A stretch of 64,000 bases of DNA from Fischerella sp. CENA71 (lineage in GTDB: Bacteria > Cyanobacteriota > Cyanobacteriia > Cyanobacteriales > Nostocaceae): the NCBI GenBank assembly GCA_024239075.1, contig JANBVI010000030.1, positions 1 through 64,000 of the forward strand, given 5' to 3'. The notes beneath the pieces are model-generated. The model had not been told where the DNA came from and did not search any database. It saw nothing but the letters and a program-made list of their open reading frames with translations. A program made the translations under genes and the position numbers. Below are positions 1 through 9,176 of this stretch, piece after piece. How positions within the stretch are numbered: the stretch's first letter is position 1; every line of letters starts with the position of its first letter.

Positions 1-15
1 GTCATGCTTTGGGAT

Positions 16-70
16 GTAGAGACGTGCCAATAGCGCTATAGCGCATGGCTTCGCTAAGGCACGTCTCTAC
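16..70. repeat. Small dispersed palindromic repeat
   Basis: The 13-bp arms GTAGAGACGTGCC (16-28) and GGCACGTCTCTAC (58-70) are perfect inverted repeats around a 29-bp centre that itself holds TAGCGCTA. A related element with arms of the GTACAGACGCG type lies at 11727-11775. It looks like a small non-coding mobile repeat of cyanobacterial intergenic DNA; it could also fold as a hairpin at the end of an upstream transcript. Confidence 0.7.
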
Positions 71-190
71 AGGGTATTAGATGTCTAATCGATTTGTCTT
101 ATCCGAACCGTATTGAATGACTAATGACAACACAAAGCGTCTATGGTGATAATCTAGGTGATTGGGGCGTTGATCACGGTGTTGTAAGTA

Positions 191-1219
191 ATGGATTATA
201 AAGACGCAGGAGTTGATGTTGAGGCTGGTCGAGCTTTTGTAACCCAGATTCGGAATTTGGTTCATAGCACTTTTAGACCAGAAGTGTTAGGCGGATTGGG
301 AGGCTTTAGTGGCTACTTTCAGTTACCAACTGGTTTACAGGAACCAGTGCTAGTTTCTGGTACTGATGGTGTAGGTACAAAGCTGAAAATTGCTCATACT
401 CTCAACATCCATGACACCGTTGGGGTTGATTTGGTGGCGATGTGCGTTAATGATGTGTTGACATCTGGCGCAGAACCACTATTTTTTTTAGATTACCTGG
501 CAACTGGTAAGTTAGAAAAAGAGCAATTAACTCAAGTTGTTGCGGGTATTGCTTCTGGTTGCAAACAAGCGGGTTGTGCTTTGTTGGGGGGAGAAACAGC
601 AGAAATGCCTGGTTTCTACCAAACTGGTGAGTATGATTTGGCTGGCTTTTGTGTGGGAGTTGTAGAAAAAAGTCAGCTACTCGATGGTTCGCAAGTACAA
701 GTGGGAGATGTGGCGATCGCTCTGAGTAGCACAGGTGTTCACAGTAATGGCTATAGTTTAGTGAGGAAAATTATCTCTGATCACGGGTTTGCTTGGGATC
801 AGCGCCCAGAATTACTTGGTGGTAAAACTTTAGGAGAAACTTTCCTCACACCTACCCGCATCTACGTCAAACCCGTTCTCGCTGCACGCCAAGCGGGTTT
901 AGAAATTCATGGTATGGCTCATATCACTGGTGGTGGTTTACCAGAAAATTTACCCCGATGTTTAGGACAAGGGCAAGCAATTAAAATAGACACTAATAGT
1001 TGGTCTATTCCACCTGTATTTCAATGGTTAGCTGAGACTGGTTCCGTGAGTCCCCAAGCGATGTATAATACTTTTAACATGGGGATTGGTTTTGTCTTAC
1101 TTGTACCTCCGCAACAAGTACAGCCAGCAGTTGATCATTTTGAGTCACAAAATATTGCAACTGATGTCATTGGTGAAGTGATTACTGGCTCCGGTGAATT
1201 ATTAGGTTTACCGGAATAA
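191..1219 (+). CDS. purM: Phosphoribosylformylglycinamidine cyclo-ligase (AIR synthetase)
   Basis: It catalyses the ATP-dependent closure of FGAM to aminoimidazole ribonucleotide in de novo purine synthesis, in the cytosol. The 342 residues are the normal family length. Visible signatures are [10 protein letters not shown] (about residues 57-66), [14 protein letters not shown] (77-90), the GGETAEMPG loop (about 133-142), HSNGYSLVR and [13 protein letters not shown]. The ATG at 191 starts the conserved N-terminus [16 protein letters not shown], so the start is secure although no strong Shine-Dalgarno site is visible. The gene stands alone: a dispersed palindrome lies upstream and a 340-bp gap downstream. 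A CTGATCAG inverted repeat followed by a run of T just after the stop (about 1239-1257) may end transcription. Confidence 0.97.
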   Translation: MDYKDAGVDVEAGRAFVTQIRNLVHSTFRPEVLGGLGGFSGYFQLPTGLQEPVLVSGTDGVGTKLKIAHTLNIHDTVGVDLVAMCVNDVLTSGAEPLFFLDYLATGKLEKEQLTQVVAGIASGCKQAGCALLGGETAEMPGFYQTGEYDLAGFCVGVVEKSQLLDGSQVQVGDVAIALSSTGVHSNGYSLVRKIISDHGFAWDQRPELLGGKTLGETFLTPTRIYVKPVLAARQAGLEIHGMAHITGGGLPENLPRCLGQGQAIKIDTNSWSIPPVFQWLAETGSVSPQAMYNTFNMGIGFVLLVPPQQVQPAVDHFESQNIATDVIGEVITGSGELLGLPE

Positions 1220-1561
1220 TTGACAAATTAAATACATCTGATCAGGTTGTTTTTTTTCCGAATCAAGTGGTTTTTGTACTGAAATAATCAGTATTATAGC
1301 CGTTATTTCTATATCTGTGTTTTGTGGAAATAACGGATAGATTTAGCACTTTTTATTACTTTTGTTGAAGTTGGCAATCGAAAATACTCATGACCAATTG
1401 CATTTAAATTTGCTAACGTAGTCTTAACATATTGAAAAATATTACCAACCAAGCTTAAAAAAAAGCCACCAACACTATGTAAAAGTGCTGGTAAGTTTCG
1501 AGCTATGAATAGGTTGTGTTGGAGTGTTAACTATCACTCATTCACAAGAAAAGAGGGGGTT
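1220..1561. other. Intergenic region with an inverted repeat, no gene seen
   Basis: This 342-bp AT-rich gap holds no supported gene. It contains a perfect 10-bp inverted repeat, CCGTTATTTC at 1300-1309 and GAAATAACGG at 1327-1336, able to form a stem with a 17-nt loop. It may be part of the leader of the following PHP gene or a protein-binding site. Confidence 0.5.
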
Positions 1562-2251
1562 ATGACTGTCAATTGTATTCGGACTGCTTTTGCCTCTAGA
1601 GAATTATTAGAAGAAGTATTTCAAAACATCGATGCTCAAAGTTGTCCGAAGTGCTTCAACTTTCACATGCACACCATTTACTCTGATGGCAAATTACACC
1701 CTAGTGGGTTAATGGAACAAGCGATCGCCATCGGTTTAGAAGGACTAGCAATTACCGATCATCATAGTATATCTGGCTACCAAGTAGCACAACAGTGGCT
1801 AGAAGATTGGCGATGGAGTCACCCAGGTGTCCGTGTTCCTCACCTCTGGAGTGGTGTAGAAATTAATGCTGACTTGCTAGGTATAGAAGTTCACATTTTG
1901 GCTTATGCTTTCGATACTACACACCCAAGTATCAAGCCATACATCCAAAGAAGAATTACTACAGGAGAAGAATATCAAGCAATTAACGTTATTGCTGCGA
2001 TTCACAAAGCAGGCGGGTTAGCGGTACTTGCTCACCCAGCACGCTATAGAAAATCGCATTTAGAATTAATTCCTGCTGCTGCGGAACTTGGTATTAACGG
2101 TGTGGAAAGTTTCTACGCTTATAACAACCCAAAACCTTGGAAACCCAGTGCGACAGAATCAAAACAAGTCCAACAGTTAGCTGTTGAATACGGACTTTAT
2201 AACACCTGTGGAACTGATACCCATGGTTTGAGTTTATTGCAGCGATTGTAA
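1562..2251 (+). CDS. PHP-domain phosphoesterase
   Basis: This is a 229-residue protein of the PHP (polymerase and histidinol phosphatase) superfamily, metal-dependent phosphoesterases. The metal-binding motifs appear in order: FHMHTIYSDGKL (HxH), AITDHHS, SGVEINAD, LAHPARY and GTDTHG near the C-terminus. An in-frame codon at 1505 would add 19 residues, but the ATG at 1562 is preceded by a strong AGGGGG ribosome-binding site and is preferred. The substrate cannot be told from the sequence; relatives act on 3',5'-nucleotides, oligoribonucleotides or histidinol phosphate. The gene is monocistronic, between purM and an oppositely oriented transporter. Confidence 0.88.
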   Translation: MTVNCIRTAFASRELLEEVFQNIDAQSCPKCFNFHMHTIYSDGKLHPSGLMEQAIAIGLEGLAITDHHSISGYQVAQQWLEDWRWSHPGVRVPHLWSGVEINADLLGIEVHILAYAFDTTHPSIKPYIQRRITTGEEYQAINVIAAIHKAGGLAVLAHPARYRKSHLELIPAAAELGINGVESFYAYNNPKPWKPSATESKQVQQLAVEYGLYNTCGTDTHGLSLLQRL

Positions 2252-2473
2252 ACACGGAAAAATAATGAATTATGAATGATGCACATTTCAGAATTCATCA
2301 TTTTTCAACTCGTTTAACTTCCTATTTTTGACTCGGTGTGCGGCTGATAGTTACAAAAAATGCGATCGCACCTACGCGAATCTCTATTTTAAGTATGAAT
2401 CACCTTACAATGAGCTTGAGGTGGGATAAAATGAAAAGTAATGGCGCGATCGCTTTCAGTAATAATTTACTCT

Positions 2474-3652
2474 TTATGATTCTTCGCTCGGTGTGCGACT
2501 TGAGGCGACACATATACCTGCAAACACAAAGGCGATCGCACTTACCCAAACCCCAATCTCTGGTGTAATCAATTGCGGTTGGGGAAATACCACCGGAAAT
2601 AAACCTCCCACCAATCCAAACCCTGCAAAATACATTCCCACTGCTAACCCAGCCCAACGAGGACTTACTAGAGAAAAGGAAAAGGGAATACCACCGTTGA
2701 CTATTAAACTAAACCCACATACACCTAGCAAAATTACAGGTATGTATGTGCCTAAATATAAACTCATCATTAAATATATACTAATTACACCAACACCAAT
2801 CAGCATAGCTAGGCGATTACCAATTTTGACAGCCAATGCGCCTGCTGGTAGAAATGCCACCGCTATGACAAGATTGATGATCAACATCATGATGTCAACA
2901 TTATCGGTATTCAAATTTACCTTAAGTAACTTACTCAAAGAATCCATCATTAACCGCGAACCCAAAGCGACACCGACACCAGTACCCAAAATCAAAGCTA
3001 ATGAGCGGAGAAATTGTCCTGGATTTGTCCATGTTTGTACCTCCTCTACAAATGGATTGGGAGGATGAAACAACCGCAGTGTCGCCGCCGCACCTAGAAG
3101 AACAAAGGAACCAATAGCAAAGGTAAAGATAGGCCCTAAACCAAGAATAAAATTACTAGCCACTCCTCTAAACGCACCAGCAACTCCACCGACGAAAATA
3201 ATCACGCTGAGTGCTGAAGGTAACTGTGGTGGAAGCGCGTAGTATACTAATAACGCAAAGATTGGGCTGCGAAACACAGTCATTGCTAACGCCCAGGCTA
3301 CCAGTATTATGGGTAATAACCATCTTGTAACATCTGATGGCGTCATAAAAGTGACAATGCAGGGAATAGCAATAAACAAAGCCGAGGATAAAATCACTCC
3401 CAAGGTAATAAAAGGAAAGCGACTTCCCACCCGATACTTGACTTGATCCGAAAGCGCCCCCATCAGCGGTTCCATCAACACCGCCAAGGTGTTTTCTAAA
3501 ATTATGACTCCAACTGCTAAGGACTCAGGAAAGCCAAACCCAACCAGAAGTTTAGGCAAGTACACATTATAAATCAGCCAGCAGATGATAATTGCTCCCT
3601 GCACTCCTGCTAAACTCCAAACTTGCAACCACAAAATTTTGGGCTGAGTCAT
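2474..3652 (-). CDS. MFS transporter
   Basis: This is an integral membrane protein of about 392 residues with some eleven to twelve hydrophobic segments, of the major facilitator superfamily. The N-terminal half holds a loop of the form MGALSDQVKYRVGSRFPF, matching the loop 2-3 signature (G-x3-D-x5-G-x-R) of GPH/SLC45-like sugar:cation carriers. The substrate is unknown. A start at 3673 is possible, but the ATG at 3652 (MTQPKILW) follows an AGGA site and is preferred. The C-terminus ends SRTPSEES. Degenerate copies of its 3' end appear just beyond the stop (about 2331-2365). It may be transcribed with the flavoprotein gene upstream, about 85 bp away. Confidence 0.85.
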   Translation of the reverse strand: MTQPKILWLQVWSLAGVQGAIIICWLIYNVYLPKLLVGFGFPESLAVGVIILENTLAVLMEPLMGALSDQVKYRVGSRFPFITLGVILSSALFIAIPCIVTFMTPSDVTRWLLPIILVAWALAMTVFRSPIFALLVYYALPPQLPSALSVIIFVGGVAGAFRGVASNFILGLGPIFTFAIGSFVLLGAAATLRLFHPPNPFVEEVQTWTNPGQFLRSLALILGTGVGVALGSRLMMDSLSKLLKVNLNTDNVDIMMLIINLVIAVAFLPAGALAVKIGNRLAMLIGVGVISIYLMMSLYLGTYIPVILLGVCGFSLIVNGGIPFSFSLVSPRWAGLAVGMYFAGFGLVGGLFPVVFPQPQLITPEIGVWVSAIAFVFAGICVASSRTPSEES

Positions 3653-3738
3653 GATTCCTGTATCTTTTTCCATACCCTATAAACTCTGTGCTGTTTCACA
3701 CAGACAAATTCACATTGCTGAGATAGCTTTCCACAATC

Positions 3739-4989
3739 CTACATTGGTTGCTGGTTAATCGGAAAAACTCTACGAAAAGCAGCACTTAACAGATGTCTGC
3801 AAACTCGGAGACGATGATTAAATGTTGGCAAGCGCAAAACACAAGCCCATCGTCGGATAGTATAAGCGATAGAACCTTCGAGACAAATACCACAGCAAAA
3901 TACTACGCCTGCGTTAATCCCCAATGTCATCATTTCGCCAAGATGATGGTAACGGAAGATTTTGAGTGGTTTTCCAGTCAGAGACGCCCGCAGGTTACTA
4001 GCTGCTGTTCTGGCTTGTTGTAAAGCTGCTTGTGCTGTTGCTGGTACTTTTTGTTTGTCAGGATGGTGAATTGCTGCAATGTCTCCGACAGCAAAAACTT
4101 CTGGATAGTCAAACAACTGTAGGGTAGAGCGGACTAGTAGTTTTCCTTGAGGATTTTGCCGACAGTTGAGATTGTTTAACCATTCCCAATTTTGAGTACC
4201 AATAGTCCAGACTATCAGGTCTACAGGGAGCGTGTATGTCTGTTGGTTTTTGCTCAAAGTGATTTGACTGGCTGCAAAATTTTCGATTTGCGTACCTAAA
4301 TCCAGTTTCACTCCACAAGTAATTAACGCCCGATGGGCTGCTTTTTGGCAAGCAAAAGAAAAATCTCGTAAAATTTTTTGGCGTCTATCTATTAAATAAA
4401 CTTGTCCTCTGTTTTGCAGACGGTTAGCTAGTTTACAAGCTAGTTCGACTCCATTACCCCCAGCACCGATAATTGCTATTTGGATATGTTTTTTGGAGTC
4501 AGTTTCCAGAGATTGCAGCTTTTGCATCAGACGTTCAGCATCAGCTAAACTCCGAAAAGCATAAGCATAATTGGTAATACCAGGAATCGCATCTAATCGA
4601 GTTTGTTGACCGACTGCTAAGACTAGATGATCGTATGTGATTTGTTTGTGCGATCGCAACTCTATCTGACGTTGCTCTAAATTAACAGCTTCCACCGTAT
4701 CATGGCAAAACTCAACTGCTGTATTTGCTAATAGTTTTGCAAAAGTCGGGGTAATTTCCCAAGAATCTACTTCTTGAGTTAGCAATTCATATAGTAAAGG
4801 TGTAAATAAAAAATGTTCTTTCTGATCAATGAGAATAATTCGGGGACGTAAAGATTTAATCAAATGAGTATACTTACTTAGATATAATGCCGTAAATAAA
4901 CCAGCGAATCCCCCGCCAATAATGCAAATTTGAATTGATCTTTTCGGTATGAATACTGTATTGTATAAATATGAAATTGGGTGTTTCAT
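3739..4989 (-). CDS. Type II NAD(P)H dehydrogenase-like FAD oxidoreductase
   Basis: This 416-residue pyridine nucleotide-disulfide oxidoreductase is of the NDH-2 type, which passes electrons from NAD(P)H to quinone without pumping protons. The FAD-binding Rossmann motif IIGGGFAGLFTALYLS is near residues 23-38, the NAD(P)H motif IIGAGGNGVELACKL is in the middle, and the second FAD motif VFAVGDIAAI lies near residue 310. No redox-active CxxxxC pair is seen, which separates it from lipoamide-dehydrogenase types. Cyanobacteria carry several Ndb proteins, and some relatives reduce demethylphylloquinone; I cannot assign which one this is. The C-terminal segment is rich in Arg and Cys and may sit on the membrane. 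Confidence 0.87.
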   Translation of the reverse strand: MKHPISYLYNTVFIPKRSIQICIIGGGFAGLFTALYLSKYTHLIKSLRPRIILIDQKEHFLFTPLLYELLTQEVDSWEITPTFAKLLANTAVEFCHDTVEAVNLEQRQIELRSHKQITYDHLVLAVGQQTRLDAIPGITNYAYAFRSLADAERLMQKLQSLETDSKKHIQIAIIGAGGNGVELACKLANRLQNRGQVYLIDRRQKILRDFSFACQKAAHRALITCGVKLDLGTQIENFAASQITLSKNQQTYTLPVDLIVWTIGTQNWEWLNNLNCRQNPQGKLLVRSTLQLFDYPEVFAVGDIAAIHHPDKQKVPATAQAALQQARTAASNLRASLTGKPLKIFRYHHLGEMMTLGINAGVVFCCGICLEGSIAYTIRRWACVLRLPTFNHRLRVCRHLLSAAFRRVFPINQQPM

Positions 4990-5097
4990 AATTCAATAAA
5001 TTTCCACAGATTCAGGTAATGCACCCTATTTGTACATACACATATATTTCCCAAAAATATTATTTGGCAAACAAATAATAGATAGTAAATAACTTTT

Positions 5098-5469
5098 ATG
5101 CTGACTAAAGCAACTGCTCATCAATTCGCTCATGAATGGATTGCAGCCTGGAACTCTCACAACCTCAACCGCATTCTTGAACACTACACCGATGATTTTG
5201 AGATGAGTACACCATTCATCGCCAAAATCATGAATGCAGCGTCGGGAACATTGTATGGGAAAGAAGCAGTAAAAGCCTATTGGCAACAAGCCCTAGAAAA
5301 AATCCCAGACTTACATTTTGAATTAATCGAAGTACTTTATAGTGTGGATAGTCTGTGCATTTACTACAATTCCGTCTTGGGATTGCGTGCAGTTGAGTGG
5401 TTTTTATTTGACAGTAATGGCAAAGTCAAGAAGGCGATCGCACACTACAACGACTTGGAAAATCATTAA
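5098..5469 (+). CDS. SnoaL-like / NTF2-fold protein
   Basis: This 123-residue protein has an NTF2-like cone fold signature: an N-terminal helix with FAHEWIAAWNSHNLNRILEHY, then FEMSTPF, a central YWQQALEKIPDLHFELIEV and a C-terminal strand pair around EWFLFDSNGKVKKAIAHY. The family holds small enzymes and ligand-binding proteins of varied function, so no reaction is assigned. It is divergent from the flavoprotein at 3739-4989 across a 108-bp gap and about 85 bp upstream of the DUF1499 gene. Confidence 0.8.
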   Translation: MLTKATAHQFAHEWIAAWNSHNLNRILEHYTDDFEMSTPFIAKIMNAASGTLYGKEAVKAYWQQALEKIPDLHFELIEVLYSVDSLCIYYNSVLGLRAVEWFLFDSNGKVKKAIAHYNDLENH

Positions 5470-5553
5470 ATTAAGTCAGCACAAAAAAATTACGCAAATT
5501 AGGTAAAATACTAACCAAGTATATTTACATAATTTAATTATTCAGGATTCACA

Positions 5554-5964
5554 ATGATTTTTGCAGGTAAACGACCATCAAACTTGGGTGTTCGCGATCG
5601 CAAATTAGCACCTTGTCCAAATAGCCCAAACTGTGTTTGTAGCCAAAGTACAGACGCAGTTCACAAAATAGCGCCATTAACTTACACTTCCAGTCCAGAA
5701 CAAGCACTAGCAGACATCAAAACTATCATTCAGTCCCTCCTCAGAACAACTATCATCAACGAAAGTGATGATTATTTGTATGCTGAGTTCAAAAGTGCCT
5801 TAATGGGATTTGTGGATGACGTTGAATTCTATGTAGACCGTAATGACAATATCATCCATGTTCGTTCAGCTTCGCGATTAGGTCAAAGTGATCTGGGTGT
5901 GAATCGCAATCGCATAGAAACTATTAGAACAAAGTTAAACGAAATACAGCAAAACCGTCTTTAG
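5554..5964 (+). CDS. DUF1499 family protein
   Basis: This 136-residue protein carries the family signature LAPCPNSPNCVCSQSTD near residues 17-33 followed by the HKIAPL segment, and ends with VEFYVDRNDNIIHVRSASRLGQSDLGVN-type strands and a C-terminal helix. Family length is 110-150 residues, so it looks complete. No signal peptide or membrane segment is visible. Biochemical function is not known for the family. It lies 61 bp upstream of the mercuric-reductase-like gene on the same strand and may be cotranscribed. Confidence 0.85.
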   Translation: MIFAGKRPSNLGVRDRKLAPCPNSPNCVCSQSTDAVHKIAPLTYTSSPEQALADIKTIIQSLLRTTIINESDDYLYAEFKSALMGFVDDVEFYVDRNDNIIHVRSASRLGQSDLGVNRNRIETIRTKLNEIQQNRL

Positions 5965-6025
5965 CTAGAGGAAAAAACTCGCTAGAGTTTTAGGATGAAA
6001 AATAGTACTCATTGAGTGGCCAGTC

Positions 6026-7585
6026 ATGAGCCAAGCAGTATTTCCACCTACAGACCAACCCATAAGCGTTCCACCCATGGATCGCTATAATCAGGAGTTG
6101 ATCGAAAATCTCCACCCGCCAGATTGGAGTAACCCTGAACCTGCACCATGTTACAATTTAGTAGTCATCGGTGCGGGTACTGCTGGGTTAGTTACAGCTG
6201 CGGGTGCAGCTTTGTTAGGTGCAAAGGTGGCTTTGGTAGAAAAGCACCTGATGGGCGGAGACTGTACAAACGTTGGTTGCGTACCGTCGAAAACCATGAT
6301 TCGTTCGGCGCGTTTAGTTGCAGATATTAAACAAGCTGGAAAATTTGGTATTGATACTTTTCGCCACATTGACGTTGATTTTCCAGCCGTCATGGAACGT
6401 TTGCGGCGAATTCGGACAGCAATTAGTCCTCATGATTCCGCCAAGCGATTTCAGCAGGAATTTGGAGTAGATGTATTTTTTGGCAATGCATATTTTTCCG
6501 GTCGTGATACTGTAGAAGTAGCAAATAAAACTTTACGCTTTAAAAAAGCAGTAATTGCTACTGGTTCTAGTCCCAAAAAATTATCGATTTCAGGCTCAGA
6601 AGAAGTTCAATATTTAACTAACGAAAACGTATTTTCTCTGACACGCAGACCAAATCGTCTTGCTGTGATCGGCGGAGGTTATATTGGTTGCGAATTAGCT
6701 CAGACTTTTCGTCGTTTAGGCTCAGAAGTGATTGTGCTGCAAAAAGGTTCTCAGTTGTTGGGGCGCGAAGATGCAGATGCAGCAGCAATTATCCAAAAAA
6801 CTTTTGTCAGAGAAGGTATTCAATTAACTTTAGGGGCGAATATTCACAAAGTTGAACGCCAAGATGCAGACAAAGTTATTCACTATGAAGCCAACGGGAA
6901 AGACTACCAGGTACATGTAGATGAAATTCTTGTAGGAGTGGGGCGATCGCCTAACGTGGAAGATTTACACTTGGACTCGGTAGGTGTCCAATATGACAAA
7001 AATAAGGGAGTCATTGTCAACGATTACCTGCAAACAAGTAACCCTCGTATATATGCGGTGGGAGATGTTTGTATGGAATGGAAATTTACCCACGCTGCTG
7101 ATGCAGCAGCCAGAATAGTCGTTCAAAATGCCTTGTTTTCAGTCTTGGGAGTGGGACGCAAAAAACTAAGTTCGCTGATCATGCCTTGGTGTACCTATAC
7201 TGATCCAGAGGTTGCCCATGTCGGTATGTATCCTGAGGAAGCCAAAAATAAAGGTATAGAAGTTGACAATTATTATATTACCTTAAACCAAGTAGACCGA
7301 GCAATTATTGATGGTGAAGCAGAAGGATTTGTCAAAATTCACGTCAAAAAAGGCACTGATAAAATATTAGGTGCAACCATTGTGGCTCGTCATGCTGGAG
7401 AGATGATGAGCGAGATTACCTTAGCAATGACTAATAACCTGGGAATGAGAGCGATCGCCAAAACAATACATCCCTATCCTACCCAAGCAGAAGCGATTCG
7501 CAAAGCTGCCGATGCTTACAATCGTACGCGTTTAACTCCTTTAGTGAAGAAAATCGCCTCCAGTTGGTTATCATGGCAGCGTTAA
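6026..7585 (+). CDS. Mercuric-reductase-like FAD/NAD(P)-dependent disulfide oxidoreductase
   Basis: This 519-residue class I flavoprotein has an FAD motif VVIGAGTAGLVTAAG (about 46-60), the redox-active pair GGDCTNVGCVPSK (about 77-89), an NAD(P)H motif VIGGGYIGCELAQTF, a second FAD motif IYAVGDV and the C-terminal HPYPTQAEA signature supplying the catalytic His. It lacks the N-terminal HMA metal-binding domain and the C-terminal vicinal cysteines of true MerA; the end is LVKKIASSWLSWQR. It has a leader of about 40 residues before the Rossmann fold. Automatic pipelines often call this mercuric reductase or dihydrolipoamide dehydrogenase; no mer regulator or transporter is nearby, so mercury reduction is unlikely. 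The physiological substrate is unknown. Confidence 0.85.
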   Translation: MSQAVFPPTDQPISVPPMDRYNQELIENLHPPDWSNPEPAPCYNLVVIGAGTAGLVTAAGAALLGAKVALVEKHLMGGDCTNVGCVPSKTMIRSARLVADIKQAGKFGIDTFRHIDVDFPAVMERLRRIRTAISPHDSAKRFQQEFGVDVFFGNAYFSGRDTVEVANKTLRFKKAVIATGSSPKKLSISGSEEVQYLTNENVFSLTRRPNRLAVIGGGYIGCELAQTFRRLGSEVIVLQKGSQLLGREDADAAAIIQKTFVREGIQLTLGANIHKVERQDADKVIHYEANGKDYQVHVDEILVGVGRSPNVEDLHLDSVGVQYDKNKGVIVNDYLQTSNPRIYAVGDVCMEWKFTHAADAAARIVVQNALFSVLGVGRKKLSSLIMPWCTYTDPEVAHVGMYPEEAKNKGIEVDNYYITLNQVDRAIIDGEAEGFVKIHVKKGTDKILGATIVARHAGEMMSEITLAMTNNLGMRAIAKTIHPYPTQAEAIRKAADAYNRTRLTPLVKKIASSWLSWQR

Positions 7586-7619
7586 ATAGAATTGCGATCG
7601 CCCCACATAATCACATCTC

Positions 7620-7724
7620 TCATTTTTTCTGTGTCACCAAAACACGCCAGAGAATAAAGACTGTAAATCCCACATAGACAAATACAGTTAGCCATTCTTG
7701 AGGACTACCAAACGTCTCATTCAT
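7620..7724 (-). CDS. Candidate 34-residue single-pass membrane microprotein
   Basis: The minus strand reads ATG at 7724 to TGA at 7620 as a 34-residue peptide: a polar N-terminus (MNETFGSPQEW), one continuous hydrophobic stretch of about 18 residues (LTVFVYVGFTVFILW), then a positive tail ending VTQKK. This is the layout of small photosynthetic or respiratory complex subunits, with an N-out C-in charge bias. No clear Shine-Dalgarno site precedes it and I do not recognise the family. It lies between the mercuric-reductase-like gene (tail to tail) and exbD (same strand, upstream). Confidence 0.4.
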   Translation of the reverse strand: MNETFGSPQEWLTVFVYVGFTVFILWRVLVTQKK

Positions 7725-7848
7725 TTTTTGAGATTTTCCACGATATATCTAATTTGATCTTTGTCCTCCTTCCCATCTCCTCCTTGTCGCTCATAACCAA
7801 TTTTTAATTTTTAATTTTTAATTGATAAGTCCCCGTGTCCCCAAACCA

Positions 7849-8256
7849 CTACTGTGGTTTCTGAGTCGCAATAGCCAACTTAGCCCCTTTAACTTGTCGC
7901 ACCTTATCCATCACCGTGACAACTTGACCGTGACCCACTTTTTCATCAGCATTAATAATTACCAAAGCTTCTGGATTAGAACCCACCAAAGTACGCACTT
8001 GTCCTTCTAATGCATCAACGGTAGTGGGTTTACGGTTCAAGCTCACTTGTCCATCTTTATCGACCGTGACAGTAATTTTAGTCGGAATTTGCTGTTGCTT
8101 GGCTGTTGCTGCCTTGGGTAAACTGACTGGCAAACCCTCGGAACGAGTTAAATACAACGTTGACATAATAAAAAATGTCAAAATTGCAAAAATCACGTCT
8201 ATCATCGGTACGATATTGATCTGCGGTGGCAAATCTGGCTCATCTTGTAGGCGCAT
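7849..8256 (-). CDS. exbD: ExbD/TolR-family biopolymer transport protein
   Basis: This is the proton-channel partner of ExbB that energises TonB at the inner membrane. The 135 residues have a short cytoplasmic N-terminus, one membrane helix holding the essential Asp (PMIDVIFAILTFFIM, Asp20) and a periplasmic domain ending in HGQVVTVMDKVRQVKGAKLAIAT. The start at 8256 overlaps the end of exbB by 17 bp, indicating translational coupling. The divergent tonB-like gene at 9177 completes the set, suggesting TonB-type outer-membrane uptake rather than Tol function. Confidence 0.92.
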   Translation of the reverse strand: MRLQDEPDLPPQINIVPMIDVIFAILTFFIMSTLYLTRSEGLPVSLPKAATAKQQQIPTKITVTVDKDGQVSLNRKPTTVDALEGQVRTLVGSNPEALVIINADEKVGHGQVVTVMDKVRQVKGAKLAIATQKPQ

Positions 8257-8899
8257 AAGCTCTATCTCCTCTTTCGTAACGACGACGATATAGTAATTCT
8301 AATTGTCCGCCGTATTCTTGAATCGAAGCTATTTGACGTTGGTACAACCCCCGGAACGTATTAGCAAAAAGCAATGTAAAGATAGCTACAACTAATCCTG
8401 ATGCTGTAGACACAAGCGCTTCACTAATACCTCCGGTGACACCTGCGGTTTTTTCACCTCCCACATCACGAATATCGAGTGCTGCAAACGAGACAATCAA
8501 TCCCAATACAGTCCCCAGCAAACCCAACAGTGGTGCAAGACCAATGATTGTCTCAAAAAGATTTTGGAAGCGCTTAAGGACAGGAATTTCTGCTTGGGCT
8601 TCACTTTCTAAAGCCAAACGAAATTCTTCCGGTGTGGGTTCTTCTAGTTGTAATGCTGAGAGAAAAATACGTGAGATGGGCAAGTCGGCATTTTTTTTCA
8701 GTTTATCTATTGCACCAACAACGTTCTCTACACGATAGAGATTTAATACATCTCGTACTACTTTATTTTGACGAGTGTTAATGCGATACCAGAAAAGCAC
8801 CCGTTCAATGATCAATGCGATCGCCACCACACTAAATGCAAGCAGGGGCCACATAACGACGCCACCTGCTTTGAACAACTCATTGAAATTAGTTAGCAT
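8240..8899 (-). CDS. exbB: ExbB/MotA/TolQ-family proton channel protein
   Basis: This 219-residue inner-membrane protein has three helices: an N-terminal one (VVMWPLLAFSVVAIALIIERVLF), then two in the second half with the family core LFETIIGLAPLLGLLGTVLGLI and ISEALVSTASGLVVAIFTLLF. It forms the stator with ExbD and uses the proton gradient to drive TonB. It is first in the exbB-exbD operon. Its start faces that of tonB across a 277-bp gap, so both sides may be controlled together, for example by iron. Confidence 0.93.
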   Translation of the reverse strand: MLTNFNELFKAGGVVMWPLLAFSVVAIALIIERVLFWYRINTRQNKVVRDVLNLYRVENVVGAIDKLKKNADLPISRIFLSALQLEEPTPEEFRLALESEAQAEIPVLKRFQNLFETIIGLAPLLGLLGTVLGLIVSFAALDIRDVGGEKTAGVTGGISEALVSTASGLVVAIFTLLFANTFRGLYQRQIASIQEYGGQLELLYRRRYERGDRAYAPTR

Positions 8900-8948
8900 G
8901 TAATGCTTCTTTAAAGATGAACAATGTAACAGTTAGACTAGCAGTAAA

Positions 8949-8963
8949 TGATATAACTTATCA
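8949..8963. promoter_or_regulatory. Weak Fur-like inverted repeat upstream of exbB
   Basis: TGATA at 8949-8953 and TATCA at 8959-8963 form a 5-bp inverted repeat with a 5-bp centre, 50 bp upstream of the exbB start in the divergent exbB/tonB region. It resembles part of an AT-rich Fur box but matches the consensus poorly; the assignment rests mostly on the iron-linked context. Confidence 0.2.
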
Positions 8964-9131
8964 ATAGCAAAGTAAATTCGTAAAAACATTGTGTCAACCT
9001 TAATTAACTTTTATTACATAAAATTTATTATAAATTTAAAGGGTCTTGGGAAGCCAAACCATTAATAAATTAAGCATTTCCGCATTGCAATACTCTATAA
9101 AAGTTAACTAATTTTTTTATACTTTTATTGC

Positions 9132-9160
9132 TTGACTTTTGCTTCTAGGCATTTTAATCT
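9132..9160 (+). promoter_or_regulatory. Candidate promoter of the tonB-like gene
   Basis: TTGACT at 9132-9137 and TAATCT at 9155-9160 are separated by exactly 17 bp. The -10 match is moderate. Transcription would begin near 9167, leaving a very short leader before the ATG at 9177 and about 25 nt before the alternative ATG at 9192. Confidence 0.35.
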
Positions 9161-9176
9161 GACTGATTAGGTAATA

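Noticed and set aside
6026-7585. True mercuric reductase (merA)
   Set aside because: It lacks the HMA domain and C-terminal vicinal cysteines, and no mer genes are nearby.
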